Positions 26,434-34,263 of a DNA stretch of 64,000 nucleotides are shown here, in pieces. Below the pieces are notes generated by a model. That model saw only the letters and a list, made by a program, of their open reading frames with translations. It was not told the DNA's origin and ran no database searches. A program made the translations under genes and the position numbers. Each line of letters opens with the position of its first letter. Position 1 is the first letter of the stretch. The DNA is from Acidobacteriota bacterium (GTDB lineage: Bacteria > Actinomycetota > Actinomycetes > Actinomycetales > Microbacteriaceae): positions 24,719 through 88,718 of the forward strand of contig JABBOD010000006.1 of assembly GCA_019351995.1 (NCBI GenBank), in the 5' to 3' direction.

Positions 26434-27498
26434 TCAGCGCCGCGGTTCGCTCGCGCGGTCGAGTGTCGTCAGTTCGTGCCGGGTGAGGCGCACGCTCGGT
26501 GCCGCCGCCAGATCGAACACCTGATCGGCGGTACTGGCGGAGGCAACCGGTGCCACGACATTGGGCTTGCTCAGCAGCCACGCGAGCGCGATGGTCGCCA
26601 TGCTGGCGTCGTGGGCGGTCGCGACCTCATCGAGCGCCGCCAGCACCTTCAGGCCTCGTCGGGTGAAGTACCTCGCCATCTCTGCGCCACGCGCCGACCG
26701 AGCCAGATCGGCTTTCGTGCGGTAGCGGCCCGAGAGGAATCCGCTCGCCATCGCAAAACGCGGCATGACACCGAGACCGACGCGATCCGCGACGTGCTCG
26801 AGGTCGCCCTCGTACTCGCGGCGCTCGACCAGGTTGTAGAGGTTCTGCAGCGCGACCATGGGCGCGACGCCGAGCTGCGCTGACGCGATCCTCGCCTCGA
26901 AGAGGCGGTTTCCGGTGTGGTCGGACGCGCCGAAGGCGATGACCTTCCCGGCCCGGATCAATTCGTCGACGGCGAGCAGCGTTTCTTCGAAGGCAACCTC
27001 CGGGTCATCGAGATGCAGGTACAGCAGCTCAATCCGGTCGGTCCGCAGGCGACGCAGCGAATCGTCGACCGCCGCAGCGATAGCGCGGGCACGCACACCC
27101 GGATGCTCCGCACTTTTCCCGACTTTGGTTGCGATGACCATGTCGTCGCGATTCTGGCGCGACCGAAGCCAGTTGCCGATCATGAGTTCGCTCCGCCCAC
27201 TCGAGTACGAGTCGGCGGTATCGATGAAGTTGCCGCCGAGGGCGGCGTAGCTGTCGAGGATCGCATCGGTGGCGGCGTCGTCTGTCTTCCAGCCGAAGAC
27301 CTTGCCGCTGATGGCGAGCGGGAAGACACGCAGGTCCGACAGCCCAACCCGGCGGCGTGGTGGCGAGCCGGCACCGATGATGGCGGCTGTCTCCCCCGTC
27401 GTGGGAACAGGGATCACGCTGGTCGGGACAGAGAGCACGGATGCCGTGGGCACCGGACCAGTGCGCACAGCGCGCATGCCCTCGGCCATCCCGTCCAT
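26434..27498 (-). CDS. Aldo/keto reductase
   Basis: 354 residues. NADPH-dependent carbonyl reductase with a TIM barrel. The catalytic tetrad is recognisable: Asp and Tyr in FIDTADSYSSGRSE, Lys in VIATKVGKS and His in LLYLHLDDPE. A ~50-residue Pro/Thr/Val-rich N-terminal extension precedes the barrel; translation could begin further in, but ATG 27498 has GGCGGAG upstream. Together with the TetR gene it forms a small insert between the M16 peptidase and pnp genes. Confidence 0.87.
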   Translation of the reverse strand: MDGMAEGMRAVRTGPVPTASVLSVPTSVIPVPTTGETAAIIGAGSPPRRRVGLSDLRVFPLAISGKVFGWKTDDAATDAILDSYAALGGNFIDTADSYSSGRSELMIGNWLRSRQNRDDMVIATKVGKSAEHPGVRARAIAAAVDDSLRRLRTDRIELLYLHLDDPEVAFEETLLAVDELIRAGKVIAFGASDHTGNRLFEARIASAQLGVAPMVALQNLYNLVERREYEGDLEHVADRVGLGVMPRFAMASGFLSGRYRTKADLARSARGAEMARYFTRRGLKVLAALDEVATAHDASMATIALAWLLSKPNVVAPVASASTADQVFDLAAAPSVRLTRHELTTLDRASEPRR

Positions 27499-27987
27499 CG
27501 TCTCCGCCTCTCACCACCTGCTCGCATGGAGCTCTCGCTGCCCTGACGGCCGGCGGGGGTCTGGCGCGTCGTGGTGGTGCGAGAGTAGCCCGCTGACACG
27601 AAGTATTCGGAGCGCGCCGCCGAATCGTTATGAATCGTGAGATTGCGCGAAAGGCAGCGTCCGCGCCGAACCGTGTGACCGCTGTCCGAACACTCAGCAA
27701 ACACGGGGCAGACACACCTGGTGTGCCCGGACTGACGGTCGTACCGTGTGTTCGTGGGGATGCTCCGGCATCCGGGCGAGGTCGTCCACAGCGAACGGCC
27801 TTACCGGTCACACGTCGCCCGAACGGCGGCACAGAAGGGTCTCGGCCTCGCTCTCGATCCGGGTGCGGGGCCGACCCTTCGTCCAGCTTTTCAGCCCTGA
27901 ACGCGGTGGATGCCCGTCCCCACCTGTGCGGGAACGGGCATCCTGGGATCGCGACGCGGGCCAGGCCCGCTGCTCGATCAGCGAAGG
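27499..27987. other. Gene-free stretch with inverted repeats
   Basis: 490 bp without a convincing gene. Two small inverted repeats, CACACC-T-GGTGTG (27713-27725) and ACGGT-CGT-ACCGT (27735-27747), precede a 47-codon frame at 27759-27902 whose Arg/Pro-rich product looks like nothing known. The pnp terminator occupies 27909-27942. Confidence 0.5.
27909..27942 (-). terminator. pnp terminator
   Basis: Arms GATGCCCGT (27909-27917) and ACGGGCATC (27934-27942) with further pairing of CCC and GGG inside the loop; 45 bp after the pnp stop. Confidence 0.7.
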
Positions 27988-30252
27988 TTACGCGTCGACC
28001 TGCTCGCTCTCGGGCGCCACGTCGGCGTCCGTCGCGTCGGCCTCGTCGACCACCGGGGCGAGCGAGAGCTTTCCGCGGTCATCGATCTTGGTGATCTCCA
28101 CCTGGATCTTCTGGCCGACCACGAGCACGTCCTCGACGTTCTCGACACGCTTGCCCCCGGCGAGCTTGCGGACCTCGCTGATGTGCAGCAGGCCGTCCTT
28201 GCCGGGCATGAGCGAGACGAACGCGCCGAACGCGGCGAGCTTGACGACGGTTCCGAGGAACCGCTCGCCCACCTCCGGGTTCAGCGGGTTGCCGATCGCC
28301 AGCACCTGCGCGCGCGCGGCCTCCGCGGAGGGTCCGTCGACAGCGCCGATGTAGACGGTGCCGTCCTCCTCGATGGAGATGTCGGCGCCCGTCTCGTCCT
28401 GGATGGCGTTGATCGTCTTGCCCTTCGGGCCGATCAGCTCGCCGATCTTGTCGGTCGGGATCTGGACACTGATCACGCGGGGAGCGGTCGGTGCCATCTC
28501 GTCGGGTCCATCGATCGCCTGGTTGATGACCGCGAGGATCGCCGTGCGGGCCTCCTTGGCCTGCTTCAGCGCGCCAGCAAGCACCGAGGACGGGAGGCCG
28601 GCGAGCTTGGTGTCGAGCTGGATGGCGGTGACGAAGTCGCTCGTTCCGGCGACCTTGAAGTCCATGTCGCCCAGCGCGTCCTCGGCACCCAGGATGTCGG
28701 TGAGGGCGGCGTAGCGCGTCTCACCATCCACCTCGTCCGAGATGAGGCCCATCGCGATGCCCGCAACCGGGGCGCGCAGCGGCACACCGGCGTTCAGCAG
28801 CGACAGGGTCGAGGCGCAGACGGAGCCCATCGACGTCGAGCCGTTGGAGCCGAGAGCCTCTGACACCTGGCGGATCGCGTACGGGAACTCCTCGCGCGGC
28901 GGCAGCACCGGCACGAGGGCGCGCTCGGCGAGGAAGCCGTGCCCGATCTCGCGACGCTTCGGCGATCCGACGCGGCCGGTCTCACCGGTCGAGTACGGCG
29001 GGAAGTTGTAGTGGTGCAGATAGCGCTTCTTCGTGACAGGAGCCAGCGAGTCGATCTGCTGCTCCATCTTCAGCATGTTCAGCGTGGTGACACCGAGGAT
29101 CTGGGTCTCGCCGCGCTGGAAGATCGCCGAACCGTGCACGCGCGGGATGACCTGCACCTCGGCGTCGAGCGCCCGGATGTCGGTCAGGCCGCGGCCATCG
29201 ATGCGGATGCCTTCGGTCAGCACGCGAGCGCGCATGACCTTCTTGGAGACGGACTTGTATGCAGCCGAGACCTCACCGTTCGCGGAGGACGGAAGGCGCT
29301 CGGCCTCGACCTCGGCGGCGATGTGGCCCTTGACGCGGTCCTTGAGCGCGTCGTCGGCGTTCTGACGCTCGATCTTGTCGGCGATCTGGTAGACGCCCTT
29401 CAGCTCGTCGTACGCGAGACCGGCGACGGCGTCGTAAGTTGCCTGCTGGTACGGCGGGAAGAGCGGGAACTCCTGGATCGCCTTGGCCGCCTGGTCGGCG
29501 ATCGACTGCTGCGCCTTGATGAGCTGCTTCAGGAACGGCTTGGAGGCCTCGAGACCCTGCGCGACGACGGACTCGTCGGGCTTGGTCGCGCCGGAACGGA
29601 TCAGCTCCCAGCTGCCTTCGGTCGCTTCGGCCTCGACCATCATGATCGCGACATCCTCGTTGCCGTCTTTGTCCGTGATGAGGCGGCCCGCGACGGTGAG
29701 GTCGAAAACGGCTTCGGCGAGCTGGCTGAACTTCGGGAAGGCCACCCACTGATCGCCGATCAGGGCGAGACGGATGCCGGCGACCGGCCCGTAGAACGGG
29801 AGACCGGAGATCTGCGTCGACAGGCTGGCCGCGTTGATGGCCAGTGCGTCGTAGAACTCGTCGGGCGCGATGCTGAGCACCGTGATGACGATCTGCACCT
29901 CGTTGCGCAGACCCTCGACGAAGGTCGGGCGCAGCGGCCGGTCGATCAGACGGCAGACCAGGATCGCCTCGGTCGATGGGCGGCCCTCACGACGGAAGAA
30001 CGAGCCGGGGATCTTGCCTGCTGCGTACGAACGCTCTTCGACGTCCACCGTCAGGGGGAAGAAGTCGAAGCCGTCACGCGGGTGCTTGCCGGCGCTGGTG
30101 GCGCTGAGAAGCATGGTGTCTTCATCCAGGTACGCGGCGACCGCACCCTGAGCTTGCTGCGCGAGACGACCGGTTTCGAACCGGACGGTGCGCGTGCCGA
30201 ACTTGCCGTTATCCAAAACGGCTTCGGCGAACTTGATTTCGGGACCCTCCAC
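27988..30252 (-). CDS. pnp: Polyribonucleotide nucleotidyltransferase
   Basis: 754 residues. Phosphorolytic 3'-5' exoribonuclease. Two RNase PH cores are visible ([20 protein letters not shown] and [20 protein letters not shown]; shortened), then a KH domain ([20 protein letters not shown]) and an S1 domain ([20 protein letters not shown]) before an acidic tail. I chose GTG 30252 because AAAAGGAG lies upstream and the product begins [15 protein letters not shown] like other actinobacterial PNPases; the longer frame is leader. rpsO, its usual upstream partner, is 13 kb away in this genome. Confidence 0.96.
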   Translation of the reverse strand: MEGPEIKFAEAVLDNGKFGTRTVRFETGRLAQQAQGAVAAYLDEDTMLLSATSAGKHPRDGFDFFPLTVDVEERSYAAGKIPGSFFRREGRPSTEAILVCRLIDRPLRPTFVEGLRNEVQIVITVLSIAPDEFYDALAINAASLSTQISGLPFYGPVAGIRLALIGDQWVAFPKFSQLAEAVFDLTVAGRLITDKDGNEDVAIMMVEAEATEGSWELIRSGATKPDESVVAQGLEASKPFLKQLIKAQQSIADQAAKAIQEFPLFPPYQQATYDAVAGLAYDELKGVYQIADKIERQNADDALKDRVKGHIAAEVEAERLPSSANGEVSAAYKSVSKKVMRARVLTEGIRIDGRGLTDIRALDAEVQVIPRVHGSAIFQRGETQILGVTTLNMLKMEQQIDSLAPVTKKRYLHHYNFPPYSTGETGRVGSPKRREIGHGFLAERALVPVLPPREEFPYAIRQVSEALGSNGSTSMGSVCASTLSLLNAGVPLRAPVAGIAMGLISDEVDGETRYAALTDILGAEDALGDMDFKVAGTSDFVTAIQLDTKLAGLPSSVLAGALKQAKEARTAILAVINQAIDGPDEMAPTAPRVISVQIPTDKIGELIGPKGKTINAIQDETGADISIEEDGTVYIGAVDGPSAEAARAQVLAIGNPLNPEVGERFLGTVVKLAAFGAFVSLMPGKDGLLHISEVRKLAGGKRVENVEDVLVVGQKIQVEITKIDDRGKLSLAPVVDEADATDADVAPESEQVDA

Positions 30253-30533
30253 GAGGTGTCTCTCCTTTTGTTGGCTGGCGACCATTCGGGTCGCCGACAG
30301 ACGAAGGAGCAGGAGCGGGCAGGAAGAACGACGACGCAAAGAAGCATGAAGAACTGTGCGGTCGCGCCGGTTGTCTGCTCTGGTCAACAGTAGAAGTGCG
30401 CCGATTTCGAGTCAGTGCTCGATTCGGAAGACCACCACCGGTGACCAGCTTCGTGCCGGCCTGCTCCGGATGCCGCGGAATCGCGACGTTGCGATGGTAT
30501 CAGTACGGCCCGCGAACGGGCCAGACCGCCGCA

Positions 30534-31223
30534 TCACGGCGTGGTGGCCGCCGTCGTCAGCGCGGCGATGTCGCCCGCGATCGCATTCGGAAAGGCCGGA
30601 CACGCGTCCGTCAACGCGTACCAGGCGGTGCGCGTGGGAACGATCACGTCGTCATACGCGCTCCACGGGTCGCCGGCCCGCAGCCGGTTCTCGAAGCGCT
30701 CCCTGCTGGGCAGCTTCGCCACCGTCTGACCGTGTTCGAGCAGGCAGCGCCGCAGCACCGTGAGGTCGTAGGCGTACAACGCGGCACGATCGCGCGGTGG
30801 AACCTGCATGATGCGGACGTCAACGGGGACGGTCGCGAGGCAGCTGTCGACCAGCACCAGAACGGCAGCACTCGTGAAATCGACCGCACGCGGGCTGGCC
30901 CCGTTGATCCCGACGGTGCCGCCCGGGTAGCCGTCCAGGTGACGGGCGAGCGGATCCGGCGTGTATGTCACCGCGCCCCCACTCGCCCTGACGATGCAGT
31001 CCCGAATCGCCGGACCCGCCTGGCTCGGCGTCCAGAGCTGAACCCAGGAGCCGGAGTTGATCGGGATCCCGTCGCGCTGTGCGGTCGCCTGCGCCACGAA
31101 GACGGCCGCCCGCTCCACCTGGTCAGGTGCGCGGCGCGGCGCGGTCTCGTCGGCAACACACCCGGCGAGGAGCGAGAGCAGCGCGACGGCGGCGGTCGCC
31201 ACCAGCCCGCGAACCATCCTCAT
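30534..31223 (-). CDS. Four-cysteine secreted lipoprotein, paralog A
   Basis: 229 residues. Signal peptide with lipobox LLAGC (Cys22). The mature protein has four cysteines in the contexts RDC, DSC, RRC and DAC, and a C-terminal signature: AYDLTVLRRCLLEHG, LPSRERFE, DPWSAYDDV and ALTDACPAFP. The same signature occurs in the two lipoproteins at 36418-37065 and 37062-37661, so these are one family; the even cysteine number suggests two disulfides. Function unknown. It follows the sigma/anti-sigma genes on the same strand and may belong to that regulon. Confidence 0.75.
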   Translation of the reverse strand: MRMVRGLVATAAVALLSLLAGCVADETAPRRAPDQVERAAVFVAQATAQRDGIPINSGSWVQLWTPSQAGPAIRDCIVRASGGAVTYTPDPLARHLDGYPGGTVGINGASPRAVDFTSAAVLVLVDSCLATVPVDVRIMQVPPRDRAALYAYDLTVLRRCLLEHGQTVAKLPSRERFENRLRAGDPWSAYDDVIVPTRTAWYALTDACPAFPNAIAGDIAALTTAATTP

Positions 31224-31278
31224 CGTGCGAGCGTGTCACAGCTCACGTTCTCGGGCGATGACTATCCGCGGGCAGGTA

Positions 31279-31983
31279 TCAGGACAGCTGCCCGCGCACG
31301 ATCGAGTTGCTGGAGTGGGCCGGGTTGCCGTCCAAAGGCTCCGACGAGATATCGACGACGTCGTACTGGCTCAGATTGATGCCTGCCGGGATGCTGAAGG
31401 TGCCAGACCCGTCTCTCAGGACTCCCAAGCTGACCAGGTGTTTGGCGTCCGAGGTCATCAACCACACTTCGTCGAAGCCGCTCCCGTGCTCAGGGGAGCT
31501 CAAGGACACCTGCACGACGAGCGTTCCATCCGCGCTCTTCTCGACGCGTGCCTCACCGGTCGACCCCTTCCACTCCGGGAAGGCACTGAGCTTCGCCGAA
31601 GCCAGCACTCTCGCCGCTGTCGGCTGCAGCAGCTGCCAACTGGCGAGCCCTCCAACGACGAGCATCGTGGCCACCGACGCGGCGACGACGACCGGGATCC
31701 AACGACGACGACGACGCGCTCGACCACGGAGTGCGATGATCGGCGTCTCGGTGGGAGCCTCCGAGGCGATGCCCAACTCTTCGGTCACCCGCGCCCAGAC
31801 TCGAGCATTCGGGGTGAACAGTTCCCCCGCACCGAGCGTGGAGCGACCGAGGGTCGCCGCGTGACTCAGGTGAGCGAGTTCGACCCTGCAATCCGGGCAC
31901 CCCGCCAGGTGGTCGAGGACGTCGACGTCGGAGATCTGCTCCCCCATCGCGATCAGCGCGAGGAGCTCAGGGTCGGCGTGCAT
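31279..31983 (-). CDS. Anti-sigma factor, RskA-like
   Basis: 234 residues. N-terminal zinc-binding anti-sigma motif H-x3-C-x2-C (His25, Cys29, Cys32 in HLAGCPDC), one membrane segment near ~97-117 after an arginine cluster, and an extracytoplasmic RskA-type C-terminal domain (TLVVQVSLSSPEHGSGFDEVW; shortened). It should hold the ECF sigma factor inactive until cleaved by proteases at the membrane. The start overlaps the sigma gene by 17 bases, the standard coupled arrangement. Confidence 0.9.
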   Translation of the reverse strand: MHADPELLALIAMGEQISDVDVLDHLAGCPDCRVELAHLSHAATLGRSTLGAGELFTPNARVWARVTEELGIASEAPTETPIIALRGRARRRRRWIPVVVAASVATMLVVGGLASWQLLQPTAARVLASAKLSAFPEWKGSTGEARVEKSADGTLVVQVSLSSPEHGSGFDEVWLMTSDAKHLVSLGVLRDGSGTFSIPAGINLSQYDVVDISSEPLDGNPAHSSNSIVRGQLS

Positions 31984-32566
31984 AGTTCACCTCCAATCGA
32001 GTGCGCATGCGCTGCAAGCTGCGGCGGATGTGGCTCTTGACCGTTCCCAGCGGGAGCTCGAGACGTTCCGAGATCTCGCTGTGCGTCAGGTCGTCGTAGA
32101 AGGCGAGACGCATCACGCGCTGAGCGTCGGGTTCGAGGTGAGCGATCTCGTCAGCCACCAGAAGCGTATCCGCGAGGTCGACCGGAGCCGTGACCCACTC
32201 CTCGGGCGACGCCGTCGCCGCTAGCTGCTCGTGAAGACGCCGGATGCGGGCGCGCGCCTCGTGGGTATCAGCGATCTTGTTCTTCGCGATGCCGACCAGC
32301 CATGCGGAAAGACTTGCACGCGTCGGATCGAAGCCGGACCGCGAGGTCCACGCGGCCACGAAGGTCTTCTGGGTGACGTCCTCGGCGTCGCCCACGTCCC
32401 CGAGCGAGCGCATCGCGATCGTGTAGATCAAGGGAGACCAACGCTGGTAGACACCGGCCAGAGCGGCGTCACTGCCGGCGACGAAGGACGCCGCGAGCCG
32501 AACGTCCGTGTCTCCAGAGTCCACGTTCGGAGTGTAACGCGCGGGTCGGGGCGGGATTCCTGTCAT
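31967..32566 (-). CDS. ECF RNA polymerase sigma factor, SigK-like
   Basis: 199 residues. Region 2 is at ~35-100 (VYQRWSPLIYTIAMRSLGDV; GDAEDVTQKTFVAAW) and region 4 at ~140-190 (FYDDLTHSEISERLELPLGT; VKSHIRRSLQRMR). With an RskA-type partner, it belongs to the SigK/ECF19 branch. ATG 32566 overlaps the sortase stop (ATGA); a GTG at 32524 is an alternative start that fits the usual length better. Likely targets: its own operon, starting at the DUF4397 gene. Confidence 0.9.
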   Translation of the reverse strand: MTGIPPRPARYTPNVDSGDTDVRLAASFVAGSDAALAGVYQRWSPLIYTIAMRSLGDVGDAEDVTQKTFVAAWTSRSGFDPTRASLSAWLVGIAKNKIADTHEARARIRRLHEQLAATASPEEWVTAPVDLADTLLVADEIAHLEPDAQRVMRLAFYDDLTHSEISERLELPLGTVKSHIRRSLQRMRTRLEVNYARRP

Positions 32567-33192
32567 GGAGCGTCCGGCACCGCGGTCACGAAGATGTTGT
32601 CGGAGTAGTGGAGGGTCGTGTTATCGAACTGTCCGCCGCAGGTGATCAGGATCAGCCGCGGGGCCCCGGTCCGATCAAACAACTGAGCGATCGGCAACTG
32701 AGTCTTGAGAATCTTCTGGGTGGTCTGAATCTTGTACGAATGAGAGACCCCGTCGGCGGTCGTCACCTGCACCTTCGTTCCGGCGGAGAGCAACTTGAGT
32801 TTCGAGAACGGTCCGAGGCCGTACTTCAGCGAGTCGACGTGGGCGGCGATCACCGTCCCGCCGGCATCGCTCTCCGGGTCCGGGCCATACCGGTACCAGC
32901 CCGCCACCCGTGGATTTGCGGGCAGCTCCATCTGACCGTCCGCCAGCACTCCGACCGGCTCGACCGTGACGTCGATCCCCCCTGCCGGAACCTGCACCCG
33001 AACCGGAGGCACCGCCGCTCGCACGGGCTGGAGGGCGGCACTCTGAGTTCCGACCGAACCGCTGTTGGGCGGCGGGGTGACGGATGTGGGCGTCGGCGTC
33101 GGGCTGTCCTCGACGGCCGTGGGCGACGCACAAGCTGACACGGGAAGCAGAAGGAGAAGCACGAGCGCGCCCTGGACCATTCGGATGTTCAC
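32563..33192 (-). CDS. Class F-like sortase with lipobox
   Basis: 209 residues. Sortase fold with catalytic His118 in IAAHVDS and Cys185 in LILITCGG. After the signal helix the sequence reads PVSACASP, a good lipobox, so the enzyme may be lipid-anchored rather than held by a transmembrane helix. The catalytic arginine expected near the C-terminus is not obvious: the relevant segment reads HYSDNIFVTA. GTG 33192 has AGGAGGAGG upstream. Downstream of the DUF4397 gene and upstream of the sigma gene in the same operon; its substrate is probably the DUF4397 protein. Confidence 0.82.
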   Translation of the reverse strand: MNIRMVQGALVLLLLLPVSACASPTAVEDSPTPTPTSVTPPPNSGSVGTQSAALQPVRAAVPPVRVQVPAGGIDVTVEPVGVLADGQMELPANPRVAGWYRYGPDPESDAGGTVIAAHVDSLKYGLGPFSKLKLLSAGTKVQVTTADGVSHSYKIQTTQKILKTQLPIAQLFDRTGAPRLILITCGGQFDNTTLHYSDNIFVTAVPDAP

Positions 33193-33224
33193 GTCGCTCC
33201 TCCTCCTGCTGTTTCCGTGCTGGA

Positions 33225-33255
33225 CCGACTCATCCTCGAGCTGAGGATGAGTCGG
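33225..33255 (-). terminator. Strong hairpin between DUF4397 and sortase genes
   Basis: Perfect 13-bp arms CCGACTCATCCTC (33225-33237) and GAGGATGAGTCGG (33243-33255) with a five-base loop. It lies seven bases past the DUF4397 stop, inside the operon. No U tract, so it may act as a partial terminator or 3' stabiliser that keeps the substrate mRNA more abundant than the sortase mRNA. Confidence 0.65.
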
Positions 33256-33261
33256 CTGGTA

Positions 33262-34083
33262 CTACGCGCCGACGCGTGACTTCCGAGCGCGCACTGTCGC
33301 GGCACTGCCCACGATCATGAGCGCGAGCAGCGATGCCACTCCGACGCCGATGGCGGCGGGGTTCGGGTCCGCAGTAAGACCCGCCGAGCCGGTGTTGACG
33401 CCGGTCGGGTTGGAGTGCAGTCCGCCGATCGTCTGGACGGCCAACTGGAGGTTGCCAGCTTCCGCGCTTCCCCAGGCGTAGACGATGGTGTTGACACCCT
33501 CCTGGATCGCAACGTCGGCCGGGCCGATCACCGGAGTGGTCGTTCCCGTCAGCGCGACGGCGGCGGAGATGCTGCCCACCGGCAGGTTCGCCTTGACCTC
33601 ATTGGGATTCGTCAGATTGGTGAATGCGGGTGTGCCGTTCGCCAGGATGTCGACGGCCGGGGCTGCCGCTGTGTGACGCACCGTGAGCTTGCCCTGACCG
33701 GCGGGAATCGTGCTCAGATCGTTGGTGAACAGCGTTGCCGTCGGGTTACCGCCAGCATCCAGATGCGCGACCACCGTGTAGCTGGTGTTCGCGGCCAGCG
33801 TGAGCGTCGCCGGACCGATGACCGGAGTCGTGATCGGAGCGCCGACCGCCGTGATGACCACCGTGTAGTCACCGGCTGGCAGGTCCTGGGCGTCGGTCAG
33901 GGTGCCGGGCTGGAAGTTGGACAGCAGCACGGATCCGTTCACCCACACGTCGACCGGGGTCGCGGGCACCGCATGCAGAACGTAGAGGTTCGCCGTGGTG
34001 GGTGAGATCGCCTGGGCGGGGACAGCAACCCCGAGTGTGGCGATGATGCCGACGGCAATGCCGGCGAGCAGCTTGTAACGCAT
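33262..34083 (-). CDS. DUF4397 surface protein, probable sortase substrate
   Basis: 273 residues. Sec signal peptide (~1-25, cleavage after AQA). Two DUF4397 repeats, each with a beta-sandwich pattern: LYVLHAVPATPVDVWVNGS and LTVRHTAAAPAVDILANGT. The C-terminus has NPTGVNTGSAGL, then a membrane helix (~243-263) and RARKSR, the layout of a cell-wall sorting signal with a non-LPxTG motif. The adjacent sortase is the obvious enzyme. Start has GAGGAGG. Role probably adhesion or surface display; unproven. Confidence 0.85.
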   Translation of the reverse strand: MRYKLLAGIAVGIIATLGVAVPAQAISPTTANLYVLHAVPATPVDVWVNGSVLLSNFQPGTLTDAQDLPAGDYTVVITAVGAPITTPVIGPATLTLAANTSYTVVAHLDAGGNPTATLFTNDLSTIPAGQGKLTVRHTAAAPAVDILANGTPAFTNLTNPNEVKANLPVGSISAAVALTGTTTPVIGPADVAIQEGVNTIVYAWGSAEAGNLQLAVQTIGGLHSNPTGVNTGSAGLTADPNPAAIGVGVASLLALMIVGSAATVRARKSRVGA

Positions 34084-34125
34084 GGGTCCTCCTCGAGCTC
34101 AGGCGGATCTCGCCTGTCATGGAGT

Positions 34126-34154
34126 ACTTCTCCGGGAGGGGCCCTTTTGGATGC
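34126..34154 (-). promoter_or_regulatory. Possible SigK-type ECF promoter
   Basis: On the minus strand GCATCC (34149-34154), 17 bases, AGAAGT (34126-34131). This resembles the CCATCC-N16/17-CGAATA promoters of mycobacterial SigK and lies ~45 bp before the DUF4397 start, so the module could be autoregulated. Weak -10 match. Confidence 0.35.
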
Positions 34155-34263
34155 ACCTGCCGCGGGAAACTTGTGCCGTACGTTCGCGACGGAGCCGTGG
34201 CGGGCGACGTCACTGGCGGCGAGAGCGCCGAACGTCACATAGCGAGCGTGTGGCACCCTGCTG

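Noticed and set aside
27759..27902. 47-codon plus-strand frame after two small inverted repeats
   Set aside because: No ribosome-binding site, Arg/Pro-rich product without helix or motif, and it runs into the pnp terminator.
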